DNA of 64,000 nucleotides, from assembly GCA_963816795.1 (NCBI GenBank), contig CAWFLT010000006.1, positions 696,828 to 760,827 of the forward strand, read 5' to 3'. Each line of letters begins with the position of its first letter. The stretch's first letter is position 1. Positions 9,078 through 19,831 of the stretch are shown one piece after another. The notes under the pieces are model-generated. The model was not told the DNA's origin. It saw only the letters and a program-made list of their open reading frames with translations, and did not search any database. The translations under genes were made by a program, and so were the position numbers. This DNA is from CAWFLT01 sp963816795. Lineage in GTDB: Bacteria; Acidobacteriota; Vicinamibacteria; Vicinamibacterales; SCN-69-37.

Positions 9078-10560
9078 ATGGCGTGGTGGATCTTCCAGAA
9101 CGTCGGCGTCACTGCCCTGCTGGCGGCCGTGGTCGCGCTGATCTGCCGCACCACGCGCCTCGGGCCGGTGGCGCGCCACGCGCTGTGGCTGCTGGTCCTC
9201 GTCAAGTTCGTGACGCCGCCGCTGGTCTCGTGGCCGTGGACGGCGCCGGATCCATTCGGAGTGTCTGCGCTCGACGCCCGCTGGGCTGCCCCGCAAGTCG
9301 CGGTGGCGCGCACGCTCGACGGGCATCGGCCAACAGACGCGATCGACGACGCCGCGATCGCCGTCGCTCCGGCCGTGGACAGCGTGGCCGGTGCGCGGGC
9401 GGATCGTTTCGCCGCCCAGCGGGCGCCCACGACATGGCGCTGGCTCGCGATGCTGTGGGCGGCGGGAAGCGTGGCGCTGATCGTCATCGAAGGCGCGAGG
9501 CTCGTGCGACTCGCCCGTCAGGTCCGCCGCGCGCGTTCGCCCGGGCGCGTCGCTCGTCCATCGCGTCGCCACCCTGTCGTCCCGGCTCGGACTCCGTCCC
9601 GTCCAGGTGCTCGTCGTCAGCGGCATCGCCTCACCGATGGTGTGGTGTCTGGGCCGGCCGCGGCTGCTCTGGCCGGCGGGGCTCCAGCCCGATGCGTCCG
9701 ACGCGTGTATCGACGGGCTGCTCGTGCACGAGCTGGCCCACGTCAGGCGTCGCGACCACCTCGTCGGCTGGATCGAGCTCGCGGCCGGCGTCGTGTGGTG
9801 GTGGAATCCCGTGTTCTGGGTCGTCCGATCGTCGCTGCGCGAGCACGCGGAACTGGCGTGCGACGCGTGGGTGATCTCGGCGCTCCCGAATGGCCGCCGT
9901 GCGTATGCGGAATCGCTGCTCGCCGTGTCGAGCGCAGCGTCGTGGACCTTGCCTTCGATGGCGGTCGTCGGCGCACGCGCCACCAGTCGTCGTCTACTCG
10001 AAAGGAGACTCGTCATGATCATGAAAGGCCGTGCGCCGCTTCATCTCCCTGGGGCCGGGCTGCTGTGTCTGGCCGTGCTGGCCGCGGCGTCGTTGCCCGC
10101 GTGGGCGGCGTCGGAACAGCAGCCGCCGGCGCCACCCGTGCCGGTGGTCGTCCAAAGTGAACCGCCAAAACCTCCCCCGCCGGCGGTCGTCCCCGTTCAC
10201 GCCGTGCGAGTGCGCGAGGCCCGTCAGGCCCAACCGCCTCCCCCGCCGCAGCCGGTGCCGAAGGTCGTCACACCGCGCACCGTGAAGTTTGCGTCGGTGG
10301 ACGTGAAGCGGCAAGCGAACTTGCCCGCCGACGGGCGGCAACTACTGGAGCGGTTCGACGCCGATCGCACCGCGATCGAACGCGAGGCCGATCAGAAGGT
10401 CGAGGCGCTGCGCGCCGAGCTGGTGAAGACGCTCGAGAATCTGCAGGCGGAGTACACCAAGGCCGGCAAGCTCGACGAGGCACTGGCCATCCGCGAATAC
10501 TTGCGCATCGGACCGCCTGAAACGAGCCGCTATTACTTCGTCAAATACAAAGGGAAATAG
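9078..10560 (+). CDS. BlaR1-type M56 membrane metallopeptidase with long C-terminal extension, one frameshift
   Basis: About 493 residues after correction. Two hydrophobic segments at the N-terminus (NVGVTALLAAVVALICR, HALWLLVLVKFVTPPLV) and a third near residue 125 precede the zinc peptidase domain with HELAHVRRRDH (HExxH) and VVWWWNPVFW, then LREHAELACDAW. The frame changes at a GGG run near 9541. Past the fourth membrane segment (LLCLAVLAAASLPAWAA, near 10,070) comes a proline-rich stretch (PPKPPPPAVVPV) and a charged helix (READQKVEALRAELVKTLEN) instead of a penicillin-binding sensor domain. It probably cleaves or triggers the BlaI-type repressor encoded just upstream in response to an unknown envelope signal. 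Confidence 0.88.
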
Positions 10561-10604
10561 CCCGACCCGCCCCGGGGCCGGCGCGGGTAGCGGTCCGCCG
10601 AACG

Positions 10605-12171
10605 CTACTTCTTCCCCGCCTTGACGCCCGCCTTCGCCGCCTCTCGCTGGGCGCGCTGATCCAGGATCAGCCGGTACGTGACGTAGTACTTGTAGATGTT
10701 GCTCACGTAGGTGACCGTCTCACGCCCGATGCGTTCGGAAGCGATGCGCTCGACGTTGCCGAACCAGACATTCGGATCGAGCCCGCGCTCCGCGGTCTCG
10801 CGCCGGAGCTGCCGGACGCGCCCGGGACCGGCGTTGTAGGACGCGAACGTCATCAGCCCCTTGTTGAGCTGGTCCATCGGCTCGTTCGCGTAGTACCGAT
10901 CGATCATGAACCGCATGTACTTCACGCCGGCGTGAATGTTCGCCTCGACTTCATTGATGTCGCCGACGTTCAGTTCCTTGCCGGTGGGCGGCATGACCTG
11001 CATCACGCCAATCGCACCCACAGGACTCTTGACGTTCTGGTCCAGCGTCGATTCCTGATAGCCCTGGGCGGCCATCAGCGCGTAGTCGACGTTGTACTGG
11101 GCCCCGTACTTCTTGAACAGCTCGACGACCGCGAGCAGCTTCTTCCGTTCGGCGTCGGCGGCGGCGTTCTTCACGTATTTGACGCTCTCGAGATAGCGTC
11201 GCTCGACGACGTTCCGGAACGCGTCGCCCTTCCCGTGCTTCGCAATCCACGTATTGACCAGCTCGCGAAGTTTGGGACTCTCCTTGCGCAACGCGACCGC
11301 CAGTTGGCCGCCGGATCGCACGGTGACGTCGCGGTGCACTTTGATGTTGGTGAACACCTGGCTCCAGAACGCGGCCAGGTAGTCGTCGACGATAGTGATC
11401 GGCACGAGGCCGGCATTGACCATTTCGAGCACGTCATCGTCTTCCAGGACCGCCGGAGCCGGTGTGATCACCACTGCCGGCTTGCCACGCGCCTTCAGCT
11501 GCGCGTTCAGGGCCACCAGGCTCTCATGGTAGATGCTGCGTTCACGGACAAACACGTGCTGGCCGGCCAGATCGTCGACGGTGGCGATCGGCGGCGCGCC
11601 CGGTCCGGTGACGACGACTTCGCTCACGTTCGGTACGCGTCGGCAGCGTGAACGCGACCAGCTTCTCGCGCTCGGGCGTGACGGTGACCATCGCGGCGAC
11701 CATATCGACCTTGCCGCCAACGAGCGCGGGGTACAGTTGATCGCGCGTCATCGGCACGATCGCGACATGGACCTTGAGATTGCCGGTTTTCAGATCCTGG
11801 TTCAGGTCGTTCTCCAGGAGCTTCAGCGACTCGTACGTCAGACCGCGCTCCTGCCCTCTATCGACGAAGTAGTGGGTGCGGTTGAAGGTCACCGCCACAC
11901 GGATGAGGCGACGCGCGATCATCGCGTCGAGGTCACCGGTGAACGGCTTGTCCATCAGGAGACGCGCGCTCTCCGGGAGAGCGTCATACGGTGAGGGCGT
12001 CGCCGGCAGCGGTGCGTCCTCTGCCACTGGCGGTGTCACTGGCGGTGCCGCCGGCGTCGCGGCGGGCGGCGTCCCTGGCGTCGCCTCGTTCGTCGGGCCA
12101 GAGCAGGCCGAAACCATAGCTACGGCGAGTCCGGCGGTGATCCACCTCGCACCAAACATCAGCTTCGTCAT
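10605..12171 (-). CDS. MltF-like membrane-bound lytic transglycosylase, one frameshift
   Basis: About 520 residues. The N-terminus has a lipoprotein signal with lipobox VSAC (MVSACSG), then a Pro/Ala/Thr-rich linker. A periplasmic solute-binding-like domain follows (LIRVAVTFNRTHYFVDRGQE to VRSGGQLAVALRKESPKLRE), then a soluble lytic transglycosylase domain with catalytic Glu in GYQESTLDQ and the conserved GVMQVMPPTGKEL and TFASYNAGPGRVRQLR. This order matches MltF, which cuts peptidoglycan glycan strands with formation of anhydromuramic acid. The frame changes near 11640, between LVAFTLPT and VPNVSEVVV. It is convergent with the BlaR1-type gene, 44 bases apart. Confidence 0.88.
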
Positions 12172-12599
12172 CCAGTCCTCCGCGGAGCGCGCGGGCCACC
12201 CTCAGTCGCACGGCTCCTCAACGCTGTGGCGATGGCAGGACGTGGGCCCCTGCGTCTCCCGGGACCCGATCGTCGACGTCCAAGATACCGCCTTTTCGCG
12301 CGAACCGCGTCCATCGGCGAGTCAGCCTTCACAACTGCGGTGAGCCCGGTCTCGATGGGCTGACGCGGCGTCTGCCGCCCCGCCTTGCTTGAACGGCACC
12401 GGACGAAGCACTAGGATGCCTGTAGCGGTTCATAAGAGCACGTTGTAAAATGCGGATGGAGCGGCGGGCTTCAGCCCGCCGTCGCTGGGCCGGCTGAAGC
12501 CGGCCCCTCCCGCCATCGGTCATTCTGCAACGTGCGCCAAAGAATCCGTCAGACGCCGCCCCAGCCGGCGCCGTGCCTTGCTTCAGTTGAGGAGGGGCC
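12172..12599. other. 428-base intergenic region between divergent genes
   Basis: No gene is supported here. It holds the upstream regions of the transglycosylase gene (minus) and the receptor gene (plus), two strong hairpins at 12463-12506, and a possible -10 box TAAAAT at 12446-12451 with no convincing -35. GAGGAGGGG just before 12600 is a strong ribosome site for the receptor. Confidence 0.5.
12463..12506. repeat. Pair of adjacent REP-like hairpins
   Basis: GGCGGGCT-TC-AGCCCGCC at 12463-12480 and GGGCCGGCT-GA-AGCCGGCCC at 12487-12506 are both perfect inverted repeats with two-base loops. They share the core GGCT-(TC/GA)-AGCC and lie six bases apart. Related text (CCGGCTGAAG and CTTCAGCCGG) recurs at 31352-31412. 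Confidence 0.7.
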
Positions 12600-15500
12600 A
12601 TGGCTCGTCGGATCGCCGCGTGCTCTCTGCTGGTCGTCGTCTCGATTGCGCTGATCGCCATGACACCGGCCAGCGCGGTCGGTCAGGAAACCCGCGCCAC
12701 CGTCACCGGTACCGTGAGCGACCCGCAAGGTGCGGTCGTGCCCGGCGCCGTGGTGACGGTGCGGAACGTCGACACCAACGTGGACACACTGGCCACGAGC
12801 GATACGAGCGGCGGGTTCATCGTGCGCCAGCTCATCCCGGGTCGCTACCGGGTCACGGCCGCACTGCCGGGCTTCAAGACGTTCACCCGCGACGGCATCG
12901 TCCTGCGCACGGCCGAAACGGCCACGATCCGCATCACGCTCTCGCTGGGCGGGGTCGAAGAAGTGGTGACCGTGACGTCCGGGCTGACGCAGGTCGAGTC
13001 GAATGAGACGGCGATTTCTCAGACCATCGAGAACAAGCGCATCACCGAGCTGCCGCTGAACGGCCGCCAGGTGTACATGCTGCTGCAGCTCACCGCCGGC
13101 ACGCTGTTCACGCAGACGACGTTCGGCGCCACCGGCTTCTCAGGCACCAGGGCGTGGGACGTCAACGGGTCGCTCACCATCCACGGCAGCCGGACCGGCA
13201 ACAACGAGTTCCTGATCGAAGGCGCGCCGAGCTCGGGCACCGGCGGTGGCACGGGCAACTGGAACTATGCGCCGCCGGTCGACGCGATCGAGGAGTTCAA
13301 GGTGCAGACGTCCAGCACCGACGCGTCCTACGGGCGCACGAGCGGCGGCGTCGTCAACATGACGCTGCGATCCGGCACCAACCAGATGCGCGGCTCCGGA
13401 ATCCTGCTCCATCGCGGGACGTGGCTCGACTCCAATCAGATTCAGAACATCCGCAACAACATCTCCAACGAGGGGCATGCCTACTACAACGGCGAAGCCA
13501 TGCTGAGCGGGCCGATCCGGTCCGGCAAGACGTTCTTCATGGCCGGGTACCAGGGCTTCTACGAGAACATCCCGTTTCCGGTCACCCGGACCATCCCGAC
13601 CGACCTGCAGTTGCAAGGAGACTTCTCGCAGACGTTCACCGCCAACGGACAGCTCATTCAGATCTACGACCCGGCGACGACGCGGCCCAACGCCGCCGGT
13701 ACGGGATTCATCCGCGATCCGTTCGAGGGCAACAGGATTCCGGCGAATCGTTGGCATCCGATCGCGCGAACCCTGCTGCAGTACTTTCCCAGGGAAAATG
13801 CCACGCCGAGCAACCTGTCGGGATCGGACAACTTCGTCAACTCGCCAAGCGTCGGACGCTATCGCTACAACTCGTATCTGACCCGCGTCGATCACCTGTT
13901 CAGCGATCGCCACCGGCTGTCGCTGAGCAACAGCGGCAACTGGGGCATCGAGTTCCGCAACGAGAACGGGCTGCCGGAACCGTCCATTCGCAGCGACAAC
14001 TATCCGACGCATCGCAACCACTATCTGCTGACCGTGGAGGACAACGTCACCATCAACTCCAGCACCTTGTGGTCCACGCGCGTATCGTGGGACCGGTTCG
14101 ACGAGCCGCACGACAAGCTCTACGGCAGCATCGATCCGCAGCTGCCGTTCCAGGGTCCCTATCAATTGACCGGACCGCCGTTCGTCCAGATCAGCGGCGT
14201 GGTCGCCGGCCAGACGATGTTTCCGCGCACGTTCAGACAGCCGAAGAACGACGCCTACTCCCTGCACAGTTCGGTCTCGAAGGCAGCGGGCAGCCACTTC
14301 ATGAAGATCGGCGGAGAATTTCGCGCGTATCAGTACTACCGGCAGGACGAAGTCACCTCGAATGGCACCTTCGACTTCAACGCCACGTTCACGCGGCGCG
14401 ATCCGCTGAGCGGCGCGGGCGCGGCCTCCGGAAGCGGCATGGCCTCGTTCCTGCTGGGGCTGCCGGCGAGCGGCAGCGTGCAGACGGGCACACCTCGCAC
14501 GGAGGAGTACCGGTACTTCGCCCTCTACGCGCAGGACGATTGGAAGATCGGCCCGCGCGCCACGCTCAACATCGGCCTGCGCTGGGACTATCAGCCGGCG
14601 GTCACGGTGCAGGACGACCTCACGGTCTCCGGCTTCGACACGACGTCGCCCAACCCGCTCCAGGCGCAGCTCGCTCCGGGCGCGATCAATCCGGCGACCG
14701 GCCAGCCAATCGTCCTGACGGGCGGCTTGCTGTTCGCCAATCGCGGCGGGCCGAAGTCGCCGTACAAGTCGGACTGGAACAACATCCAGCCGCGGGTGGG
14801 ATTCTGGTACAAGCTCACGGACTGGCTGATCGCGCGCAGCAACTACGGCCGCTCGTTCCTTGGGCTGTCGAGCGGCGGCCAGGTCGGTGTCTACCTCACC
14901 GACTTTCAACGCAGCACGCCGTTCCTGGCGCAGGCGCCGAACAACGTCGATCCCGGCACGCCGTGGTCCACGCCGTTCCCCGACGGATTCCTGGAGCCGC
15001 TCGCCGGCGCGCAGGGCCTGCTCACCGGAATCGGGACGGGATTCACGATTCCCAACCCTGACTTCGAGGTTCCGTATACGGATCAGTGGATGGCGGGTGT
15101 CGACGTCCAGTTGCCGTGGAATATCGGTCTCGACGTCGCCTACGTCGGCAACAAGGTCAGCAAGCTCGGCGTGAGCCGGCCGATCAACGAGGTGCCCAAG
15201 GCCGAGAACGACAAACGCATCCCAAGCATGGGCGGCAACGCGAACTATCTGAACGTGACGTTCGCGAACCCGTTTGCCGGATTGGTGCCCGGCCAGACGT
15301 TGAACGCGGCCACGGTCTCGCGCGGCGATCTCTTGCGGCCGTACACGCAGTTCGGGGGCATCACGATGAACCGGCTCAACCTCGGGACTGCGTACTACAA
15401 CGCACTCGAGACGGTGGCGACCAAGCGCTACTCGAACGGCGTGATGTTCGCGGTCAACTACACCTGGATGAAGCTCGAGGACCAGGTCAACTTCTTCACC

Positions 15501-16105
15501 AACTACGACACGGAGCCCTACCGCGACCTTCAGGGCGACCAGCGGCGGCACCGCGTGGCGATCACCACGCTCATCGACTTGCCGTTCGGCCCGGGCCGGA
15601 AATTTGGCGGCGAGACGTCAGGCCTGATCGCCGCCCTGATCGGCGGGTGGCAGGTCAACCTCATCGGCGAGATCCAGTCGGGCCGGCCGCTCGCGCTCGA
15701 CGGTAACTCGGTGATGCTCGTGGACAGCTGTCGCGCTTGCCCAAGGATCAACAGTCGTTCGACCGCTGGTTCGATAACAGCAGCACGGCGCTGAACAACC
15801 CGCGTCCGGACGGGACCTTCGCCTGGACGCTCCTGGGCACGAACGAGTATCGCGTCGCGAAACAGCGGTTCCACGACGTCAACGAGCCCAGCGAGCCGCA
15901 ATGGTCGATGTCGTTCTTCAAGTCGGCGCGGCTGCCGAACGACGTCAACCTGCAGTTCCGCTTCGAAGTGTTCAACGCCTTCAACGTCCGCGTGTATGGG
16001 GCGCCGAACACCAACCCGAACAACGCGAACTTCGGGATCGTGAGCACCGCGAGCCAGGTGAATTTCCCGCGGACGATTCAGTTAGGGGTGCGAGTGGCCT
16101 TCTAA
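12600..16105 (+). CDS. TonB-dependent receptor with N-terminal carboxypeptidase-regulatory-like domain (Oar-like), one frameshift
   Basis: An outer-membrane protein of about 1,165 residues. A signal peptide (VVVSIALIAMTPASAVG) is followed by a carboxypeptidase-regulatory-like beta-sandwich (ATVTGTVSDPQGAVVPGAVV ... IPGRYRVTAALPGFKTF). Next comes a plug domain (ITELPLNGRQVYMLLQLTAG, then EEFKVQTSSTDASYGRTSGG) and a long barrel with many tyrosine-rich strands, ending FPRTIQLGVRVAF with a terminal Phe. This is the Oar-like group very common in Acidobacteriota. The frame changes near 15722, where one base seems missing before QLSRLPKDQQSF. Start ATG 12600 follows a strong ribosome site. The substrate is not predictable. 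Confidence 0.93.
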
Positions 16106-16134
16106 CGCGTGGCTTACTAACGCTCGGCCACGCG
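16106..16134. terminator. Hairpin between convergent genes
   Basis: CGCGTGGC at 16106-16113 and GCCACGCG at 16127-16134 form a perfect 8-bp stem between the receptor stop (16105) and the GH97 gene end (16117), partly inside the GH97 3' end. It could end transcription from both sides. Confidence 0.45.
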
Positions 16135-18171
16135 CAGCGCGACCGGAGAAAACTGGCCCACAAAGCCACCGCCCGCGCGTAACTCGAGCGTGATCGTGTC
16201 TTTCTGCGTCTGGGTGACTGACTCGACGTTGACCGTCGAGCCGTCGGGCGCGGCGTCGCGCACCAGGGTCGACCGGTACTGACCGGCGCCGAGAAACGAC
16301 AACGGCACCTGAATGGTCTTCGCGCCTGGACCGCACATCACGGCGAGAAACCACGTCGTCCCTTTTCGCCGGGCGAAGACGACGAGCTCGCCGATCTCGG
16401 AGCCAGCGAGGACTCTCGTCTCGTCCCACGTCGACGGAATGCTCTTGATGACGTCGACGGCCGGACTGGCCAGGATACTCTCCGGGTTGGCCGCGATCGT
16501 CAGCAACGGACTGGCGAACATCGCGAGGCTGGCGATCTGGTGCGCCACGCTCGAGTCGCGGCGCCGCTCGGAGAAGATCATCGCGTGTAGTCGGCCGGAC
16601 CCGCGAGGTAGCGCGTGAAGCAGGATGTCGGCCGGCCGCAGGTACCGCGTGAAGGGCAGGATGGTCTGATGGCGCGCGCGCTCGAGCATGCCGCTCGACT
16701 CCATACCGCGCACGCTTTCGCGGACGAGCTCGTTCGGCCAGGTGCGCTCGCGGCCGGTCGGCTTGTTCGATCCGTGGAACACGAGCAGGATCTGATGCTC
16801 GGCCGCCTTCCGCAGGAGCGCTTCGTAGAGATCGACAATCTCTTTGGCTTCGTGATCGAAGAAGTCGAGCTTGGCGCCGGTGACGCCCAGGTCGTGAAGC
16901 ATCTTGAAGAACTCTTCCCGTGCCTCAGGCGTGCGCAGCTGGTTGGTATGCCGCCAGAACCAGACGCCGACGCCCTGCTGACGCGAGTACTCGACGACGT
17001 CGCGCCGCTCGTCCATCGTCCACTTGCTCCAGACTCCTTCGATGACGTGATGCTCGAAGCCGAGCTGGCCGGCGAGGCGGGAGAACTGCTTCATCCCCTC
17101 GACACCCATCGGCCCGCCGTCGACGTACCGCCAGACCGCGCGGCCGGGCTTCACCCAGCTGGTCTTGATTCCATCCGGGAACAGCGTCGGATCCGGCGGC
17201 GGACACAGGTTCGGCAGGATCGTGCTCGTTGCGAGCGTGTTGAGGTCGCGGCCGATCATGACGACGCGCCATGGCGTCGTGATCTACGAGTGCTCCCGAT
17301 CATCACGACGCGCCACGGCGTCGTGATCTCACCGGTGATGGCGGCCGCCTTGCCCAGCCGCTTGCCTTCTTCCCGCCCGTAGCGCAACTCGAACGGGTAG
17401 TTCAGCGGCTGACGATGGCCGAGGCCGATCACCCACCCGCCGCGCCCGTTCGACTCGAGCGCCATGCCGCTGTAGTTCACGAGGTTCGCCTCGGTGATCG
17501 CGGCGTAGCCGCCGTTCTGAGGCAGCTTGAACGTCAGCGGCGGACCAGACCATTCGCCGGGCTGAACCGCGGCGACATCTTTCTCAGGTAGGGCGCTTCG
17601 TAGTGGCCCTCCATCCCGGCGTACCAGACCGTCGAGCCGGCCGGCAGGTTGAACGTCGAGGCCTCGTCGGGAACGCGCGACGTCGCTGCGTCGCCGGGAA
17701 TGATGTGTCGGAATGCGACGCCGTCGTTGAACACGCGAACTTCCAGCGTGTACGCCACCGACGTCAAGTCGTTCGTCAGCGACATCGTGGCGCGGCTGGA
17801 GTGACTGACGACGGTGCTCCGAACTCCCGGCCATCGTAACTCTCCTTCACCTCGTCGCGAACGTCGGCGCTCATGATCAGGCTGGCTGACAAGTCATACT
17901 CGAAAAGTTCGAGGTTGAGAACGATCGGGGACGGATCGATCACGGTCGTGTTCTGCCGTGCACCGTGAACGTGAGGCGCTCAGCGTTCGGCAGCAGGGTG
18001 AAGCGCACCGGGCCGTCAGGGCTGACAACCTCGACGTGCGGCATCTAGAGGCGCTGGGATCGGCGGGTCGCTGCCGCCTGCTGAGGGACGGCGGCCGTCT
18101 GCGCCCCCGGATCGATCCAACGCCGACACCGTCAGGCACAACGCGATGACGACCTGACGCGTGGTGATCAT
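16117..18171 (-). CDS. GH97-family glycoside hydrolase, several frameshifts and a 44-base duplication
   Basis: Corrected length is about 680 residues, normal for GH97 alpha-glucosidases and alpha-galactosidases. The start at 18171 gives a signal-like N-terminus (MITTRQVVIALCLTVSA). The N-terminal sandwich domain follows in pieces (VEVVSPDGPVRFTLLPNAER; VAYTLEVRVFNDGVAFRHII; GYAAITEANLVNYSGMALES). Then comes the (beta/alpha)8 catalytic part (ITTPWRVVMIG, SWVKPGRAVWRYVDGG, HHVIEGVWSKW, GAKLDFFDHEAKE, MESSGMLERARHQTILPFTR). The Asp in KLDFF lies where retaining GH97 enzymes carry their nucleophile, so a retaining galactosidase-like activity is possible. Frame changes occur near 17254-17329 (duplication), 17560, 17810, 17950 and 18045. 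Some may be sequence errors; the duplication looks different in kind. Confidence 0.82.
17254..17329. repeat. Imperfect tandem duplication inside the GH97 gene
   Basis: 32-base units at 17254-17285 and 17298-17329, offset by 44 bases and so frame-breaking. In the GH97 frame both encode ITTPWRVVMIG. They differ at two positions within the unit, both at third codon positions (CCA/CCG Pro and GTC/GTG Val), with a further Gly third-position difference just outside. Confidence 0.8.
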
Positions 18172-18218
18172 CGCCGGAGGATACACCCGGCGATTGGCGC
18201 GCGATCGCTCGGCCACGC

Positions 18219-18323
18219 GCACGGAGAAGCACGGAGAAGCGCAGAGATCACGGAGAAGAACAAGTGACACCCCGCGCCGCCGAGCGGCGCGGGCCCGAGG
18301 CGCGGGGTGAGGCCCCGCGCCTC
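18219..18323. repeat. CACGGAGAAG repeats and two strong hairpins
   Basis: CACGGAGAAG occurs at about 18219-18228 and 18229-18238 and again near 18250. It is followed by CCCGCGCCGC-CGA-GCGGCGCGGG at 18271-18293 (10-bp perfect stem) and GAGGCGCGGGG-TGAGG-CCCCGCGCCTC at 18297-18323 (11-bp perfect stem). The block separates the divergent GH97 and membrane-protein genes. Confidence 0.7.
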
Positions 18324-18375
18324 TAAGCAACGTCCGAGGTATTCTGGCTCGGTGAAACCGCGCGCGACCGACCGG

Positions 18376-18822
18376 ATGGCAGGGCTGCGGCGTCTCCTGT
18401 CTGCCCTCTTCCTGCTGGGCTCGGCCGGGCTGGCGATCGAGCTGTGGTTCCTGGAGCATTACGAGGACGGCTGGATGATCTTGCCGCTGGCAGCGATCGG
18501 CCTCGGCCTGGCGACCTTCGCGCTGCGGGGCACGATCGGATCGCCGCTCACGGTCCAACTGTTTCGTGCCGCGTGCGGCCTGATGGTGGTGACCGGGCTC
18601 CTCGGCGCGGCGTTGCACTATCAGGTCGGCGTGGAGTTCCAGAGCGACATGGATCCGACCCTGTCGGCCGGCCAGTTGTTCTGGAAAGTCCTGCGCATGA
18701 AGGCCCCGCCGATGCTGGCGCCCGGCGCGCTCGCGCAATTGGGCCTGCTCGGTCTCGTCATCACCTATGGGTTGCCCGCCGGCCGGACCGTGCCGGCTTC
18801 GTCGACTGGAGTCTACCCATGA
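18376..18822 (+). CDS. Small four-helix membrane protein of unknown function
   Basis: A protein of about 148 residues with four hydrophobic segments (LLSALFLLGSAGLAIELWF, MILPLAAIGLGLATFAL, AACGLMVVTGLLGAALHY, LAQLGLLGLVITYGLPA). The loop between segments three and four holds QVGVEFQSDMDPTLSAG. I do not recognise a family. The start may be ATG 18376 or the upstream GTG 18352; neither has a clear ribosome site. Its stop overlaps the start of the next gene (ATGA at 18819-18822), so it is translationally coupled to the helix-hairpin-helix protein. The two probably work together at the envelope. Confidence 0.65.
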   Translation: MAGLRRLLSALFLLGSAGLAIELWFLEHYEDGWMILPLAAIGLGLATFALRGTIGSPLTVQLFRAACGLMVVTGLLGAALHYQVGVEFQSDMDPTLSAGQLFWKVLRMKAPPMLAPGALAQLGLLGLVITYGLPAGRTVPASSTGVYP

Positions 18823-19458
18823 GTCAGTACCGTCCGTTGTTGTCCGCCTCCGTCCTTCTGGCCGTTCTGCTCGCCGGCGTCGTCACGCGCGCGCAGGTCG
18901 GTCAGGGCATTCTCGATCTGAACGCCGTGCCTGAATCCACTCTGGCAACGCTTCCCGGATTCACTCCGGCGATCGCCAAGGCGTTCGTCGCGGCGCGGCC
19001 GTTCGCGCACCATCGTCGAGGCCAACACGTTCCTCGTCGGTCAGAAGGTGACACCGGACCAGCTTGCGGCGCTGTACGGCAAGGCGTTCGTGCACCTGAA
19101 CTTGAACACCACGACGGGGCCGGAGATTCTGCTGATCCCGAAGATCGCCAAGCGCATGACCCGCGAATTCGAGGAATACCGCCCGTGGGTGTCGATGGCG
19201 CAGTTCGACAAGGAGATCGGCAAGTACGTCGACGCGACCGAGGTGAACCGGCTCAAGTCCTACGTGTTCATCCCGATTGACTTGAATACGGGCACGGACG
19301 AGCAGTTCAAGACGATTCCGAATCTGCCCGGCAACATGCTGCGCGAGTTCAAGGAATACCGGCCGTGGAAGACCAAGGCGCAATTCGACAAGGAGATCGG
19401 CAAGTACATCGGCGAGAAGGAAACGGCTCGGCTGTGGCGCTTCGTCGTCATCAAGTAG
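18819..19458 (+). CDS. Exported protein with three ComEA-like helix-hairpin-helix units, one frameshift
   Basis: About 212 residues. A signal peptide (LLSASVLLAVLLAGVVTRA) is followed by three related units, each opening with an LN-type motif and a helix-hairpin-helix: ILDLNAVPESTLATLPGF, then VHLNLNTTTGPEILLIPKIA and IPIDLNTGTDEQFKTIPNLP. Units two and three share EEYRPW/KEYRPW and AQFDKEIGKY almost word for word, which shows internal duplication. The frame changes near 19003, where RPF should continue as RTIVEANTFLVGQK. ComEA-type units bind DNA in natural transformation, but proteins built only of such units may have other roles. It overlaps the upstream membrane-protein gene by four bases. 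Confidence 0.75.
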
Positions 19459-19465
19459 CACGGCG

Positions 19466-19831
19466 ATGCCTTCGACGCCGTCGCCCGCCGCTCAGGTGCG
19501 CGAGTACTTCGCGGCGCTCCCGCCGGAACACCGTCGAGCGCTGAAGAACCTCCGGACCGCGATCCGTGCCGCCGCGCCGGGAGCGACCGAGAGCTTCAGC
19601 TACAGGATTCCGGGATTCCGGCTCGACAACCAACCACTGGTTTGGTACGCCGCGTTCAAACGTCACACGAGCCTCTATCCGATCGGCACCGCGATCCGGC
19701 GCACGCTGGCGGATGATCTCGAGGGCTACGAAACGTCCACCGGCACGGTGCGGTTTCCGCTCGATCGGCAGCCATCGGCCGCCCTCGTCAAGCGGCTGGT
19801 CAAGGCCCGAATCGCGCAGATGCGGAAGTAG
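19466..19831 (+). CDS. DUF1801 (YdhG-like) domain protein
   Basis: A 121-residue soluble protein. The family pattern is clear: VREYFAALPPEHRRALKNLR, then PGATESFSYRIPGFRLD, WYAAFKRHTSLYPIG and a terminal SAALVKRLVKARIAQMRK. DUF1801 proteins share the CyaY/YjbR-like fold; some are annotated as iron chaperones, but function here is open. It starts eight bases after the helix-hairpin-helix gene and is probably in the same transcript. Its 3' end overlaps by 32 bases with the convergent glycosyltransferase gene if that gene's end is read correctly. Confidence 0.85.
   Translation: MPSTPSPAAQVREYFAALPPEHRRALKNLRTAIRAAAPGATESFSYRIPGFRLDNQPLVWYAAFKRHTSLYPIGTAIRRTLADDLEGYETSTGTVRFPLDRQPSAALVKRLVKARIAQMRK

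Noticed and set aside
13140..15551. An 803-codon open frame opposite the Oar-like receptor gene
   Set aside because: Its protein is Arg/Val/Asp-rich without family motifs; it is the usual antisense shadow in GC-rich DNA. The plus-strand receptor is certain.
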